Below the pieces are notes generated by a model that did no database searches, was not told the origin of the DNA, and saw nothing but the letters and a program-made list of their open reading frames with translations. A stretch of 64,000 nt of DNA from Thermodesulfobacteriota bacterium (GTDB lineage Bacteria; Desulfobacterota; Desulfobacteria; Desulfobacterales; Desulfosudaceae), in NCBI GenBank assembly GCA_040753795.1, contig JBFMDX010000017.1:31497-95496 (forward strand), in the 5' to 3' direction. The position numbers and the translations under genes were made by a program. Positions 44,861 through 53,721 of the stretch are shown here, piece after piece (position 1 is the stretch's first letter; the number at the start of each line of letters is the position of its first letter).

Positions 44861-46735
44861 TCAATCCAGTTGATAATCCTGCCGCCAGTCACCTTTCTCG
44901 GGAAATACTGGCTGCGCCTGTTTATTGAACACAAACTCGTTGATCGCCAGAAAATCCATTTCCGTCCGCATAAAGCACCGGTAAGCGTCTTCCGGGGTGC
45001 AGACAATCGGCTCGCCCCGGACATTGAAGCTGGTGTTGACAACCACGCCGCAGCCGGTCAAGTCCTTAAAGGCGCTGAGCAGCCGCCAGTACCGGTCATT
45101 GGTCTCCCGATGAACGGTCTGGACGCGGGCGGAAAAATCCACATGCGTGACCGCCGGGATATCCGAACGCTGATGGTAAAGACGGTCATACAGCTCCAGA
45201 TCATGATACCCTTCCGGCAACGGGCGACGGCGGTTTTCCCGTACCGGCGCCACCAGCAGCATATACGGCGAAGGCGTGTCCAGATCGAAGTATTCTCCGA
45301 CGTCTTCGGCCAGCACCGAGGGCGCGAACGGCCGGAAGCCCTCCCGGTATTTTATTTTCAGGTTCATCTTCTTCTGCATGTCCGGCTGCCGGGGATCACC
45401 GATGATACTGCGGTTGCCAAGAGCCCGCGGCCCCCATTCCATCCGTCCCTGAAACCAGCCGACCACCCTGCCTTCTGCCAGCAGGGAAGCTATTCCGCGG
45501 CAGAGCATGTTCACATCCGGGAAATGATCATACGCCGCCCCGTACCGCCGGGCCATTTTCCGGACATCGGACGCCGTAAATTCCGGCCCCAGGTAAGCCC
45601 CCTTCATCCGGTCCCCCCCGTCAACTGCGGGCAGGAGACGGTGGTCGTTGCCGATGCAGGCAGCGGCATAGGCGGCGCCCAGGGCGCCGCCGGCATCTCC
45701 GGCCGCGGGCTGGATCCAGATACGATCAAAAATCCGGGCCTTGAGCAGCCGGCCGTTGGCCACGCAGTTCAACGCCACCCCCCCGGCCATGACCAGGTTG
45801 TCACTGCCGGTCAGTTTCCGGGCGGTTCCGGCCAGCCGCAGGACAATTTCCTCGATCACCCGCTGAATCGCCAGGGCCAAGTCCATGTATGGCTGGGAAA
45901 GGGGACCCTCCGGGACCCGCCGGGGCAGGCCGAAAATTTTCTCCCATTTTTTATCAGCACACATGCGCAGGCCGGTGGCATAATCAAAAAAGTCCAGATT
46001 CAGAAGGATCGAACCGTCCTCCCGGATATCCACCAGATAAGTTTCGATGGCCTGCTGAAACCGGCGGCACCGCTCACTGCCGGGGTTCCCGTAGGGAGCC
46101 AACCCCATCAGTTTGTACTCGCCGCTGTTGACTTTGAAACCGCAATAACAGGTAAAAGCGGAATACAGCAATCCCACCGAATGGGGAAAGCAAAGCTCCT
46201 TAAGGACCTTAATGCCCTCCGCTCCGGCGGAACAGATGGTGGCCGTGGCCCATTCACCCACGCCGTCAACCGTCAGCACGGCGGCCTCATCAAACGGCGA
46301 AGCGTAAAAGGCGCTGGCCGCATGAGACAGATGATGCTCGGGGAACAGCAACGGCGGCCTTTTCCGGATGGGATTCCCGGCTACGGCCTCCAGCTCGTCC
46401 CAGAGCATTTTCTTCATAAACAGTTTTTCCTTGACCCAGACCGGTACGCTTTCCAGAAAACTGACCAGCCCCCGGGGGGCGAAAGCATGATACGTCTCCA
46501 GGAGCCGCTCGAACTTCAGGTAAGGTTTATCGTAGAAACTGATGGCCGACAGGTCCTCGATCCGGACACCGCCCTCGTCAAGGGCATACCTCACCGCCTT
46601 GCGCGGAAACGAAGGGTCATGCTTTTTGCGCGTAAACCGTTCTTCCTGTACGGCGGCCACGATATCGCCGTCCGTCAGGAGGACAGCCGCGCTGTCATGG
46701 TAATAGGCTGAAATACCGAGAATGTGTTCAGGCAT
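44861..46735 (-). CDS. Carbamoyltransferase (NodU/CmcH family)
   Basis: 624 residues. The N-terminal YrdC-like/Kae1-like ASKHA fold has YYHDSAA at 11-17 and HHLSHAASAF near 135, residues that bind Fe and carbamoyl-adenylate. The C-terminal domain has GPRALGNRSIIGDPR and NTSFNVRGEP. It makes O-carbamoyl esters from carbamoyl phosphate via a carbamoyl-AMP intermediate. It sits with SxtJ and DUF5989 proteins, as in the saxitoxin sxtI-J-K group. Here a sugar in the neighbouring polysaccharide is the likely acceptor. Confidence 0.92.
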   Translation of the reverse strand: MPEHILGISAYYHDSAAVLLTDGDIVAAVQEERFTRKKHDPSFPRKAVRYALDEGGVRIEDLSAISFYDKPYLKFERLLETYHAFAPRGLVSFLESVPVWVKEKLFMKKMLWDELEAVAGNPIRKRPPLLFPEHHLSHAASAFYASPFDEAAVLTVDGVGEWATATICSAGAEGIKVLKELCFPHSVGLLYSAFTCYCGFKVNSGEYKLMGLAPYGNPGSERCRRFQQAIETYLVDIREDGSILLNLDFFDYATGLRMCADKKWEKIFGLPRRVPEGPLSQPYMDLALAIQRVIEEIVLRLAGTARKLTGSDNLVMAGGVALNCVANGRLLKARIFDRIWIQPAAGDAGGALGAAYAAACIGNDHRLLPAVDGGDRMKGAYLGPEFTASDVRKMARRYGAAYDHFPDVNMLCRGIASLLAEGRVVGWFQGRMEWGPRALGNRSIIGDPRQPDMQKKMNLKIKYREGFRPFAPSVLAEDVGEYFDLDTPSPYMLLVAPVRENRRRPLPEGYHDLELYDRLYHQRSDIPAVTHVDFSARVQTVHRETNDRYWRLLSAFKDLTGCGVVVNTSFNVRGEPIVCTPEDAYRCFMRTEMDFLAINEFVFNKQAQPVFPEKGDWRQDYQLD

Positions 46736-46747
46736 GCCGGCTGTTTT

Positions 46748-46897
46748 TTAAAAAAGGGTGTACACAAACGGCGCCACCGCGGTACCGCTGGTCAGAACAA
46801 TCAGCGTACCGAAAAACAGAAGCACCAGGATAATCGGCAACAACCAGTATTTCTTTCGCTTATTTAAAAAACCCCACAAATCTTTAAGAAACTCCAT
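46748..46897 (-). CDS. DUF5989 small membrane protein (SxtK-like)
   Basis: A 49-residue gene read directly from the DNA. The ATG at 46897 leads to MEFLKDLWGFLNKRKKYW, then a single hydrophobic helix (about 19-36) and the ending GTAVAPFVYTLF before TAA at 46748. This is the DUF5989 pattern, found between SxtJ-like and carbamoyltransferase genes. Gaps are 12 nt to the carbamoyltransferase and 21 nt to the SxtJ gene. Its function is unknown. The fixed three-gene context suggests a membrane partner for the transferase. Confidence 0.9.
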   Translation of the reverse strand: MEFLKDLWGFLNKRKKYWLLPIILVLLFFGTLIVLTSGTAVAPFVYTLF

Positions 46898-46918
46898 GGC
46901 ACTTGCCTTTCGGTAAAG

Positions 46919-47293
46919 CTAATAAGGATGCCTCACGTCCTCCCGGGTATACAGATGGTTGCGTTCGACAAACACCGAACCATCATCTTTCTTCCACTGC
47001 TTCAATCGCATGGTATCCTTTCCGGCCAACCGCCGCATCATCGCCACGGGAACAACCACCAGCAGGTAGACCGCCGAGAGTACGATACGGGAAACTACCG
47101 CGCCCAGAATCCGGGACAACCCGAACCAGAAAACGGCAAAGGGGGCAAATAACCGGGGAGCGGTCATGCAGATCAGAACGCCTGCGGCGGCCACCGCGAT
47201 CAGCGGATGATGGATACCGGCACCCACCCAGGCGGCCAGCAGCAGGATCAGCACCAGGGCCAGGCCGGCGTCTCTGGACTTTTCTTTATCCAT
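46919..47293 (-). CDS. SxtJ-family membrane protein
   Basis: 124 residues. Two helix hairpins (about 9-25, 29-45, 50-66 and 70-85) and a polar tail ending TREDVRHPY. The family is known from saxitoxin and other carbamoylation clusters. First gene of the minus-strand operon, divergent from galE. Function not established. Confidence 0.8.
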   Translation of the reverse strand: MDKEKSRDAGLALVLILLLAAWVGAGIHHPLIAVAAAGVLICMTAPRLFAPFAVFWFGLSRILGAVVSRIVLSAVYLLVVVPVAMMRRLAGKDTMRLKQWKKDDGSVFVERNHLYTREDVRHPY

Positions 47294-47441
47294 ACTCTGT
47301 CTTGTCCTATTGCGGTCAGCACTCGTTTAACGGTCTAAAACCAATAATAAATCTTTATATTTTGCCTGAAAAAATCCGGGAAGACAACAATTAAATCATG
47401 CGTCGCAATAACCATTTTGAAAAACTAACATTTTAAAAAAT

Positions 47442-47470
47442 TTGACAAATAATGACTCAAATGATACAAA
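47442..47470 (+). promoter_or_regulatory. Promoter of the polysaccharide operon
   Basis: Perfect TTGACA (47442-47447), 17-nt spacer, TACAAA (4 of 6) at 47465-47470. The inverted repeat GACAAAT (47444-47450) and ATTTGTC (47471-47477) brackets the promoter and may be an operator. The leader to galE is about 130 nt. The 313-bp region 47294-47606 is AT-rich and otherwise holds only A/T tracts; I saw no riboswitch. Confidence 0.6.
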
Positions 47471-47606
47471 ATTTGTCGCCGTTTTTTGCTGACAAGCGGG
47501 CGTACTTAAAATATAGCTTCCCAGCGGGTCAGAAAAATAATATGCTTTTTAAAATTAAGGCCGTAGCATGGGGGACTTGGAAGCAAGCGGATAACAGGGG
47601 AAATCA

Positions 47607-48596
47607 ATGTCGGAAATTCTGGTTACCGGGGGTGCCGGTTATATCGGCTCCGCAACCTGCAAGCATTTAAAAAAAATAGGGTATCAGCCGGTTGCCATCG
47701 ACAGCCTGGTAACGGGTCACCGCCAGGCGGTACAATGGGGCCCCCTTTTCGAAGGGTCGCTGGAAGATACGGCGCTGCTTGATGACATCTTTACCCGGCA
47801 TCGACCAGCGGCCGTAATGCATTTTGCCGCCTCCTGTTATGTTAATGAATCCGTGCGGGACCCCCTCAAATACTACCGCAACAATGTTGCCGCCACCACC
47901 TGCCTGCTGGATGCCATGTGCCGGCACCATGTCACCAGTATCATTTTTTCTTCCTCCTGCGCCACCTATGGAGAACCGGTGGAACTGCCCATAACTGAAA
48001 CCCATGTCCAGAATCCCATCAACCCCTACGGCCGATCCAAACTGATGATCGAACAGATTCTCAAAGACATGGACGCCGTTCACGGGTTGCGTTATGTTTC
48101 CCTGCGCTATTTCAACGCGGCCGGCGCCGATCCGGAAGGCCGGATCGGCGAGGACCACCAACCGGAGCCGCACCTGATCCCGCTTGTACTGCAAACCGCC
48201 CTGGGCCGCCGGGAGAACATCCATATCTTCGGAGACGATTATCCCACCCGGGACGGCACCTGTGTCCGCGATTATATTCATATTGACGATCTGGCCCGGG
48301 CGCATCTGCTGGCACTGGTACGGCTCATGGACGGCCGGTCCAGCGCCATATACAACCTGGGCAACGGCGGCGGCTATTCGGTCCGGGAAGTAATTGATAC
48401 CGCCCGGGAAGTGACCGGCCAACCGATCCCGGCGACAATCGCCAAACGAAGGGCTGGGGACCCGGCGGAACTGATCAGTTCCAGCGAGAAAGCCCTCACG
48501 GAACTCGGCTGGAAACCGGAATTTACCAAACTGCGCGATATTATTGCCACGGCCTGGGAATGGCATCAGCGTCATCCGGACGGATATGTTGACTGA
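47607..48596 (+). CDS. galE: UDP-glucose 4-epimerase
   Basis: Interconverts UDP-glucose and UDP-galactose (or the N-acetyl forms). 329 residues, extended SDR. The NAD motif GGAGYIGS is at 8-15, the catalytic set is SSCATYG (T120) with Y141 and K145, and C-terminal substrate-loop residues follow. First gene of the polysaccharide operon, supplying a sugar nucleotide. Specificity for Gal or GalNAc is not decided. Confidence 0.95.
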   Translation: MSEILVTGGAGYIGSATCKHLKKIGYQPVAIDSLVTGHRQAVQWGPLFEGSLEDTALLDDIFTRHRPAAVMHFAASCYVNESVRDPLKYYRNNVAATTCLLDAMCRHHVTSIIFSSSCATYGEPVELPITETHVQNPINPYGRSKLMIEQILKDMDAVHGLRYVSLRYFNAAGADPEGRIGEDHQPEPHLIPLVLQTALGRRENIHIFGDDYPTRDGTCVRDYIHIDDLARAHLLALVRLMDGRSSAIYNLGNGGGYSVREVIDTAREVTGQPIPATIAKRRAGDPAELISSSEKALTELGWKPEFTKLRDIIATAWEWHQRHPDGYVD

Positions 48597-48629
48597 TATT
48601 GCGCCGGCAACCCTTTTATTGCACAACCA

Positions 48630-50078
48630 ATGACTTCTTTCAGACGACAACTGCTCCTGCTGATATTCAAGATCTTTGATCTTGCGCTGATGCTGTTTGC
48701 TTTCAGCCTGGCCCTGGGCGTTCACCGCCTCCCGGCGCCGCTTTTCCCGCCTCCGCTGGACAACTTCCTGTTCCTGGAAAACAGGAACGTCTCGCTGGCG
48801 TTTCTCCTGGTTTTTTCCCTGACCTGGCATATCATCTTCTTGTTCAACAAACTTTACTATTCAAGACGATTATTATCCCGGTGGCGTGAAATTTTCGAGG
48901 TTCTCAAAGCCACGACCGCGGGCACGTCCATCCTGCTGCTGGCCCTGTTTGTGCTGGAGAAAAGGGTTCTAAGCATTGATTTTATTGTGGTCTTCTGGTT
49001 TTCCGTGACCAGCCTGACGATTGTCAGCCGACTGGTCATGCGTTACGTGCTGTCGCTGGCCCGCCTGCGCGGTCATAACCTGCGTTTCATGCTGATCGTC
49101 GGCACCAATAACCGGGCCATCGAATTTGCCAACCGCCTGAAAACAAAAAAAGAGATGGGCTACGCCATTGTCGGATTTGTGGACGATAAATGGAAAGGCA
49201 CGGCGGACATCGCCGGCGGCAATCCGCGGATCGTCGCTGACCTGGACAGTTTTCCCGAGTTTATCCGCAATAATGTGGTGGATGAGGTCATGATCTGCCT
49301 GCCCATGAAATCCTATTACGACCAGGCTTTTCGGATTGTTTGTCACTGCGAGGAGCAAGGATTGAAAGTCCACTTTCTGCCGACCCTGTTTGACCTCAAA
49401 TTCGCCAAATCCAAAACGGAATGGTTTGACGGGGAACTGATGATCACCTTTTTCACCGGCGGGATGACCGGCAAATGGCCCATGTTCGCCAAGAGGTTCT
49501 TTGACGTCTCCGTATCCTCCCTGATTGTTCTGGCCTGTTTGCCGGTTTTCGCGGCTGCCGCCCTGCTGATTAAAATCAATTCCCCCGGTCCGGTATTCTT
49601 TGTCCAGGACAGGGTCGGCCTGAACAAGCGGCGGTTCAGGCTCTACAAATTCAGGACCATGGTCAAAGACGCGGAGCAGAAAATAAGCGAGTTGGAGGAA
49701 TTAAACGAAGTCAGCGGACCTGTCTTTAAAATCAAGGATGACCCGCGAATCACGTCGGTCGGCAGGTTTTTACGCAAAACCAGTGTTGACGAACTGCCCC
49801 AGCTGGTCAATGTGATCATGGGGGACATGAGCCTGGTCGGTCCCCGCCCCCTGCCCGTTCGGGACTACGAAGGTTTTGATCAGGACTGGCATCGGCGGCG
49901 GTTCAGCGTCCGCCCGGGCATCACCTGCCTCTGGCAGATCAAAGGACGAAGCAATATTCCTTTTGAGCAATGGATGGAGCTGGACATGCAGTATATCGAC
50001 CAGTGGTCGCTCGGGCTGGATCTAATGATTCTGATCAAGACCGTTCCGGCCGTTTTCGGGACTTCAGGAGCTGCCTGA
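48630..50078 (+). CDS. Undecaprenyl-phosphate sugar-1-phosphate transferase (WcaJ-type)
   Basis: Starts the repeat unit by moving a sugar-1-phosphate to undecaprenyl phosphate. 482 residues: four N-terminal helices, a CoA-binding-like domain (about 150-250), then the bacterial sugar transferase domain with KFRTM, DELPQLVNVIMGDMSLVGPRP and RPGITCLWQIKGRS. Full WcaJ/CpsE-type layout. The sugar could be glucose or galactose; galE next door makes galactose possible. Confidence 0.93.
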   Translation: MTSFRRQLLLLIFKIFDLALMLFAFSLALGVHRLPAPLFPPPLDNFLFLENRNVSLAFLLVFSLTWHIIFLFNKLYYSRRLLSRWREIFEVLKATTAGTSILLLALFVLEKRVLSIDFIVVFWFSVTSLTIVSRLVMRYVLSLARLRGHNLRFMLIVGTNNRAIEFANRLKTKKEMGYAIVGFVDDKWKGTADIAGGNPRIVADLDSFPEFIRNNVVDEVMICLPMKSYYDQAFRIVCHCEEQGLKVHFLPTLFDLKFAKSKTEWFDGELMITFFTGGMTGKWPMFAKRFFDVSVSSLIVLACLPVFAAAALLIKINSPGPVFFVQDRVGLNKRRFRLYKFRTMVKDAEQKISELEELNEVSGPVFKIKDDPRITSVGRFLRKTSVDELPQLVNVIMGDMSLVGPRPLPVRDYEGFDQDWHRRRFSVRPGITCLWQIKGRSNIPFEQWMELDMQYIDQWSLGLDLMILIKTVPAVFGTSGAA

Positions 50079-50117
50079 CCGGTTGGATGATATAAACTCT
50101 TCCTAAGGCCATAAGCC

Positions 50118-51764
50118 ATGTCAAAATTAATCGTTATCGGCATCGACGGTGCCACGCCGGGGTTGATGTTCCCCTGGATGGCGGATGGCCGGCTGCCGAA
50201 TTTCCGTAAAATAATGGAAAACGGGGTCACCGGAGAATTGAATTCCGTACCCAACCAGCGCAGCGCCGCCGCCTGGAGCAGCTTTGTCACCGGTGTCAAT
50301 CCCGGCCGGCACGGCATCTTCGAGTTCTATGAACGCGTTCCCTTGAGCCACGACATCCGTTTTACAAAAACCTCGTCCCGGGACGGCATTTCCTTCTGGA
50401 AATATCTGTCTGACAATAACCGGACCGTCATCGTGGTCAACGTGCCCATGACCTACCCGGCCGAAAAAGTGAACGGCTGCCTGATCAGCGGCCTGGACGC
50501 GCCCGGCAAGAACAGCCCGGGGTTCACCTTCCCGCCCGGCCTGCTGGATGAAATCGAACGGGAGAACGGCCCCTATATTCAGGAGCCGGGGGTCATCAGC
50601 CTGGTCGTAAACGGACAGATTCAGGAGGCCGCCGATAAGATCATCGAAGCCGTCCGGCAACGCGGCAAGGCGGTCCGGTATCTGATGAAAAAATACGACT
50701 GGGACACAACGGTGGCGGTTTTCCGGGAGACCGATCCGGTTCAGCACTGCTTCTGGGAATACATGGAACAGCCCGGATCGGCATTCAGGGACACGGTTTT
50801 CAATGTTTACCGGGAAATCGATCAGGAGGTCGGTAAAATACTGGACCAGGCCGGTAATGACTGCCGGGTACTGGTCATGTCCGATCACGGTTTCGGCTTC
50901 AGGCAGCACGGCAACGGCTGCCTCAATCAATGGCTGGAGGAAGCGGGCTTTCTGAAATTCAAACAGAAAGGGGGCGGCTCGCTGATATCCAAAACCATGC
51001 GCTTCGGGTATCAGACCCTGGAAAAACTGATGAGCCGCCGCATGAAGGAGCGGCTCTTCAGCCTGGTACCCGGCCTGATCAGCAAGGTCCAGTCCCGGGT
51101 CTTCTTTGCGGCCATCGACTGGGAAAAAACCATTGCCTACGGGGACAACGTCATGCCCGTCATCTGGCTGAACACGGCCGATCTTTCTCCCACCGGCGTG
51201 ACGGAAAACCGGTATGATGACGTTATCGCGGACCTGAAGACAAAACTGCTGGAAAACGGTGTCGATGTAAACAGCGGCCGCAAGGTCATCGAATGGGTCA
51301 GGGACCGCCGGGAATGCTACACCGGTCCCCGGACGGGCAACGCCCCGGACCTGCTCATCCGCTGGAAAGAAGACGAACCGATTGCCGGGTTGCGCTACGG
51401 CCGGCAGGGAAAGCCGATCTACCCGCAATATCCCACCAGGGAGTTTATCGCCAATAACGGCGATCACCGGCCCATGGGCGTTTTCATGGCCAGGGGGGAA
51501 GGCATCCGGAAAAACACCACGGTCACCGGCCTGGACATCGTGGATGTGACCGCCGCGGCGGTTTACCTCAACGACCTGCCCGTCCCGGGCTTCCTGGAGG
51601 GTAAAATCCGGCCGGAAATGTTTGAAGAAACTTTTTTCAATCACCATCCCGTGGAAATCGCCAATCGGGATTTTTCAGGGGTGCCGGCGGATGAAATGGA
51701 TTACTCCGCTGATGAAGAGACCGCGTTGAAGGACCGGTTGCGGGGACTGGGATACCTGGAATAA
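50118..51764 (+). CDS. Alkaline-phosphatase-superfamily phosphodiesterase
   Basis: 548 residues. GIDGATPG near 8-15 holds the first metal Asp (D10), AAAWSSFVTGVNPGRHGIFEF follows at about 50-70 with the nucleophile region, and later come DPVQHCFWEYM and VMSDHGFGF metal sites. These are features of type I phosphodiesterase/nucleotide pyrophosphatase proteins that occur within polysaccharide loci. No signal peptide, so probably cytoplasmic. It may trim a sugar nucleotide or modify a phospho-glycan. It overlaps the next gene by 1 nt. Confidence 0.82.
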   Translation: MSKLIVIGIDGATPGLMFPWMADGRLPNFRKIMENGVTGELNSVPNQRSAAAWSSFVTGVNPGRHGIFEFYERVPLSHDIRFTKTSSRDGISFWKYLSDNNRTVIVVNVPMTYPAEKVNGCLISGLDAPGKNSPGFTFPPGLLDEIERENGPYIQEPGVISLVVNGQIQEAADKIIEAVRQRGKAVRYLMKKYDWDTTVAVFRETDPVQHCFWEYMEQPGSAFRDTVFNVYREIDQEVGKILDQAGNDCRVLVMSDHGFGFRQHGNGCLNQWLEEAGFLKFKQKGGGSLISKTMRFGYQTLEKLMSRRMKERLFSLVPGLISKVQSRVFFAAIDWEKTIAYGDNVMPVIWLNTADLSPTGVTENRYDDVIADLKTKLLENGVDVNSGRKVIEWVRDRRECYTGPRTGNAPDLLIRWKEDEPIAGLRYGRQGKPIYPQYPTREFIANNGDHRPMGVFMARGEGIRKNTTVTGLDIVDVTAAAVYLNDLPVPGFLEGKIRPEMFEETFFNHHPVEIANRDFSGVPADEMDYSADEETALKDRLRGLGYLE

Positions 51765-52906
51765 TGAAAAAAGTCCTGATCCTGTTTTCCATGAGTTTTG
51801 AGCCTTACCAGGGCCGTTATCTGCGGGCTTACAATGAAGCCAGGGCACTGGTCGACAGCGGCTATGAGGTGACGGTCCTGGGCTGGGATCGGTCGGGCAA
51901 AAGCCGGCCCGCTGAAACCCGGGACGGTATTCACATTGAGCGGATTCACGTGGCCGCTCCGGACACTTCCGGCGCAAAAAGCCTGCCCAACTTCCTGCGA
52001 TTCGCGGCCAGGGTGGTTTCCCATCTCGGCAACCGGCGGTTCGATATGATCCACTGCCATAATTTACAACTGCTGCCGCTGGCCATCTGCCTAAAAACCA
52101 TCAAAAAAGCACCCCTGATCTTTGACAGCTGCGAGCCGGATTATTATGCCCTTTACCCGGCCGGACTGCGCGGCGCGGTATCCTTTCTTGAGAAACGCCT
52201 GGTCAACCGGGCCGATACTGTTTTTGTCCATAACAACTATCAGGTGCGGAAGTACCGGAGCATGGGGCATCCTTCTGTCTCCCTGATCGGCAGCTATCCC
52301 CGGCTGGACATGATTGAGGGCTTTGCTCCCGAACCCACGCGCAACGGGAAAACGGTGATCGGCCGCATCGGCAGCATTTACCGGGACAACGGCATCGAGG
52401 AAATCATGGCCGGATTCCGGGTTCTCCTGGAACGGACCCGGAACGTGCAGCTTTTTCTGGCGGGCCGGGTCTTCGAAGCCTTTCAGGATGAGTTTAACCG
52501 CCTGATCAGAGGGATGGAAGAGAACGTGACCGTTCTGGGCGCTTTTGATTCCGCTGAAATGCCCCGGCTATACGGACGGATCGATATTTCCATCATGGTA
52601 TACCGGCGCTCCCTGTGGTTTCAGAACATCACCCCGACCAAATTCTTTGATTCCCTGGCTTTCGGCGTGCCGGTGATCGTTTCGGACATGGGCGGGTTGA
52701 AGGAAATCGTCGCCCAATACGACTGCGGCCTGGTCGTGGACGAACAGAATCCGGCCGAAGTGGCCGACGCCATGGAGGCCATGATGAGCCAGCCGGCGCG
52801 CCGGAAACAAATGGGATTAAACGGGACGCGGGCCGTCCGGGAGCAATTCAACTGGGACCTGATGCGAAAAAACCTCCTCACCACATATGACAGGCTGACG
52901 GCATGA
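51764..52906 (+). CDS. GT4 glycosyltransferase (1)
   Basis: 380 residues, GT-B fold. The N-terminus is VLILFSMSFEPYQGRYLRAY, the acceptor loop after it IHCHNLQLLPL-like (MIHCHN), and the donor domain has IGRIGSIYRDNGIEEIM and FDSLAFGVPVIVSDMGGLKEIV with the E-x7-E region. ATG/TAA overlap (1 nt) with the phosphodiesterase gene and ATGA overlap with the next GT2 gene. Sugar unknown. Confidence 0.87.
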   Translation: MKKVLILFSMSFEPYQGRYLRAYNEARALVDSGYEVTVLGWDRSGKSRPAETRDGIHIERIHVAAPDTSGAKSLPNFLRFAARVVSHLGNRRFDMIHCHNLQLLPLAICLKTIKKAPLIFDSCEPDYYALYPAGLRGAVSFLEKRLVNRADTVFVHNNYQVRKYRSMGHPSVSLIGSYPRLDMIEGFAPEPTRNGKTVIGRIGSIYRDNGIEEIMAGFRVLLERTRNVQLFLAGRVFEAFQDEFNRLIRGMEENVTVLGAFDSAEMPRLYGRIDISIMVYRRSLWFQNITPTKFFDSLAFGVPVIVSDMGGLKEIVAQYDCGLVVDEQNPAEVADAMEAMMSQPARRKQMGLNGTRAVREQFNWDLMRKNLLTTYDRLTA

Positions 52907-53721
52907 AAGACATCACCATCGGTATCGCCACCTGGAACGCGGAAAGACTGCTGCGGGACTGCCTGCAGTCCATCGTCAAGAATGTTACCGGCGTCACCTA
53001 CGACGTGGTGGTGGTGGACAACGGCTCCGTGGACCGGACAACTGAAATCATGACAACGGAATTCCCGGAATTCACCTATATCCGCAACCCGGTCAACGAG
53101 GGAGTAGCCCGAGCGCGCAACAAATGCCTGGAACGGGTCGATTCCCGCTATGTCATCGTTCTGGACGTCGATACCATCATCCACCCCCGGGCATTTGAAA
53201 TCCTGGTGGAAACCATGGACCGGCATCCCCGGGCCGGGGTGGGCGGCCCCCGGCTGCTCAACCCCGACGGCAGCCTGCAATTGTCCTGTCGGACGTTTCA
53301 AACCCCGCTGACCATTTTATTCCGCGGGACCCCCCTGGGAAAACGGTTTCCGCAATCACCTTTTGTCCGGGGCCATCTGATGATGGACTGGGACCACAAC
53401 CAGCTGCGCCGGGTGGACTGGCTCATGGGCGCCTGCCACATCATCCGGCAGGAAGCCCTGCTGGACATCGGCCTTCTGGACGACGGCTTCTTCTATCTTT
53501 ACGAAGACGTGGAATACTGCTGGCGGGCGCGGAAAAAAGGATGGGATGTGCTTTATATTCCCGAAAGTGATATAACGCATATTTACCAGCGGCAAAGCGC
53601 CGCCAGCCTGAACATCATGACCTACAAACACATTCGCAGCATCCTGCGCTTTATGATGATCCGCTATCTGGGGTATAGATGGGTTCACGGCAATCAATTT
53701 AATAAAAGGGCAAAACCATGA
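52903..53721 (+). CDS. GT2 glycosyltransferase
   Basis: 272 residues, GT-A fold: VVDNGSVDRTTE (about 42-53), the metal motif LDVDTII (about 86-92), and FLYEDVEYCWRARKKGW as the catalytic-base region. It resembles rhamnosyltransferase-type GT2 proteins. The start overlaps the upstream gene by 4 nt and it overlaps the CpsD-like gene by 4 nt. Confidence 0.88.
   Translation: MKDITIGIATWNAERLLRDCLQSIVKNVTGVTYDVVVVDNGSVDRTTEIMTTEFPEFTYIRNPVNEGVARARNKCLERVDSRYVIVLDVDTIIHPRAFEILVETMDRHPRAGVGGPRLLNPDGSLQLSCRTFQTPLTILFRGTPLGKRFPQSPFVRGHLMMDWDHNQLRRVDWLMGACHIIRQEALLDIGLLDDGFFYLYEDVEYCWRARKKGWDVLYIPESDITHIYQRQSAASLNIMTYKHIRSILRFMMIRYLGYRWVHGNQFNKRAKP

Noticed and set aside
44870..46711. 613-codon open frame on the plus strand opposite the carbamoyltransferase
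   Set aside because: It is the antisense of a well-supported gene in GC-rich DNA, lacks recognisable motifs and has a low-complexity Pro/His/Gly composition.
47560..47606. Sigma-54-type promoter (GG-N10-GC) just upstream of galE
   Set aside because: The surrounding bases do not match TGGCAC-N5-TTGC, and the start would fall inside the ribosome site. The sigma-70 promoter further upstream is better.
50127..51647. 506-codon open frame on the minus strand opposite the phosphodiesterase gene
   Set aside because: Antisense shadow of a strong gene, with no start signal and no domain resemblance.
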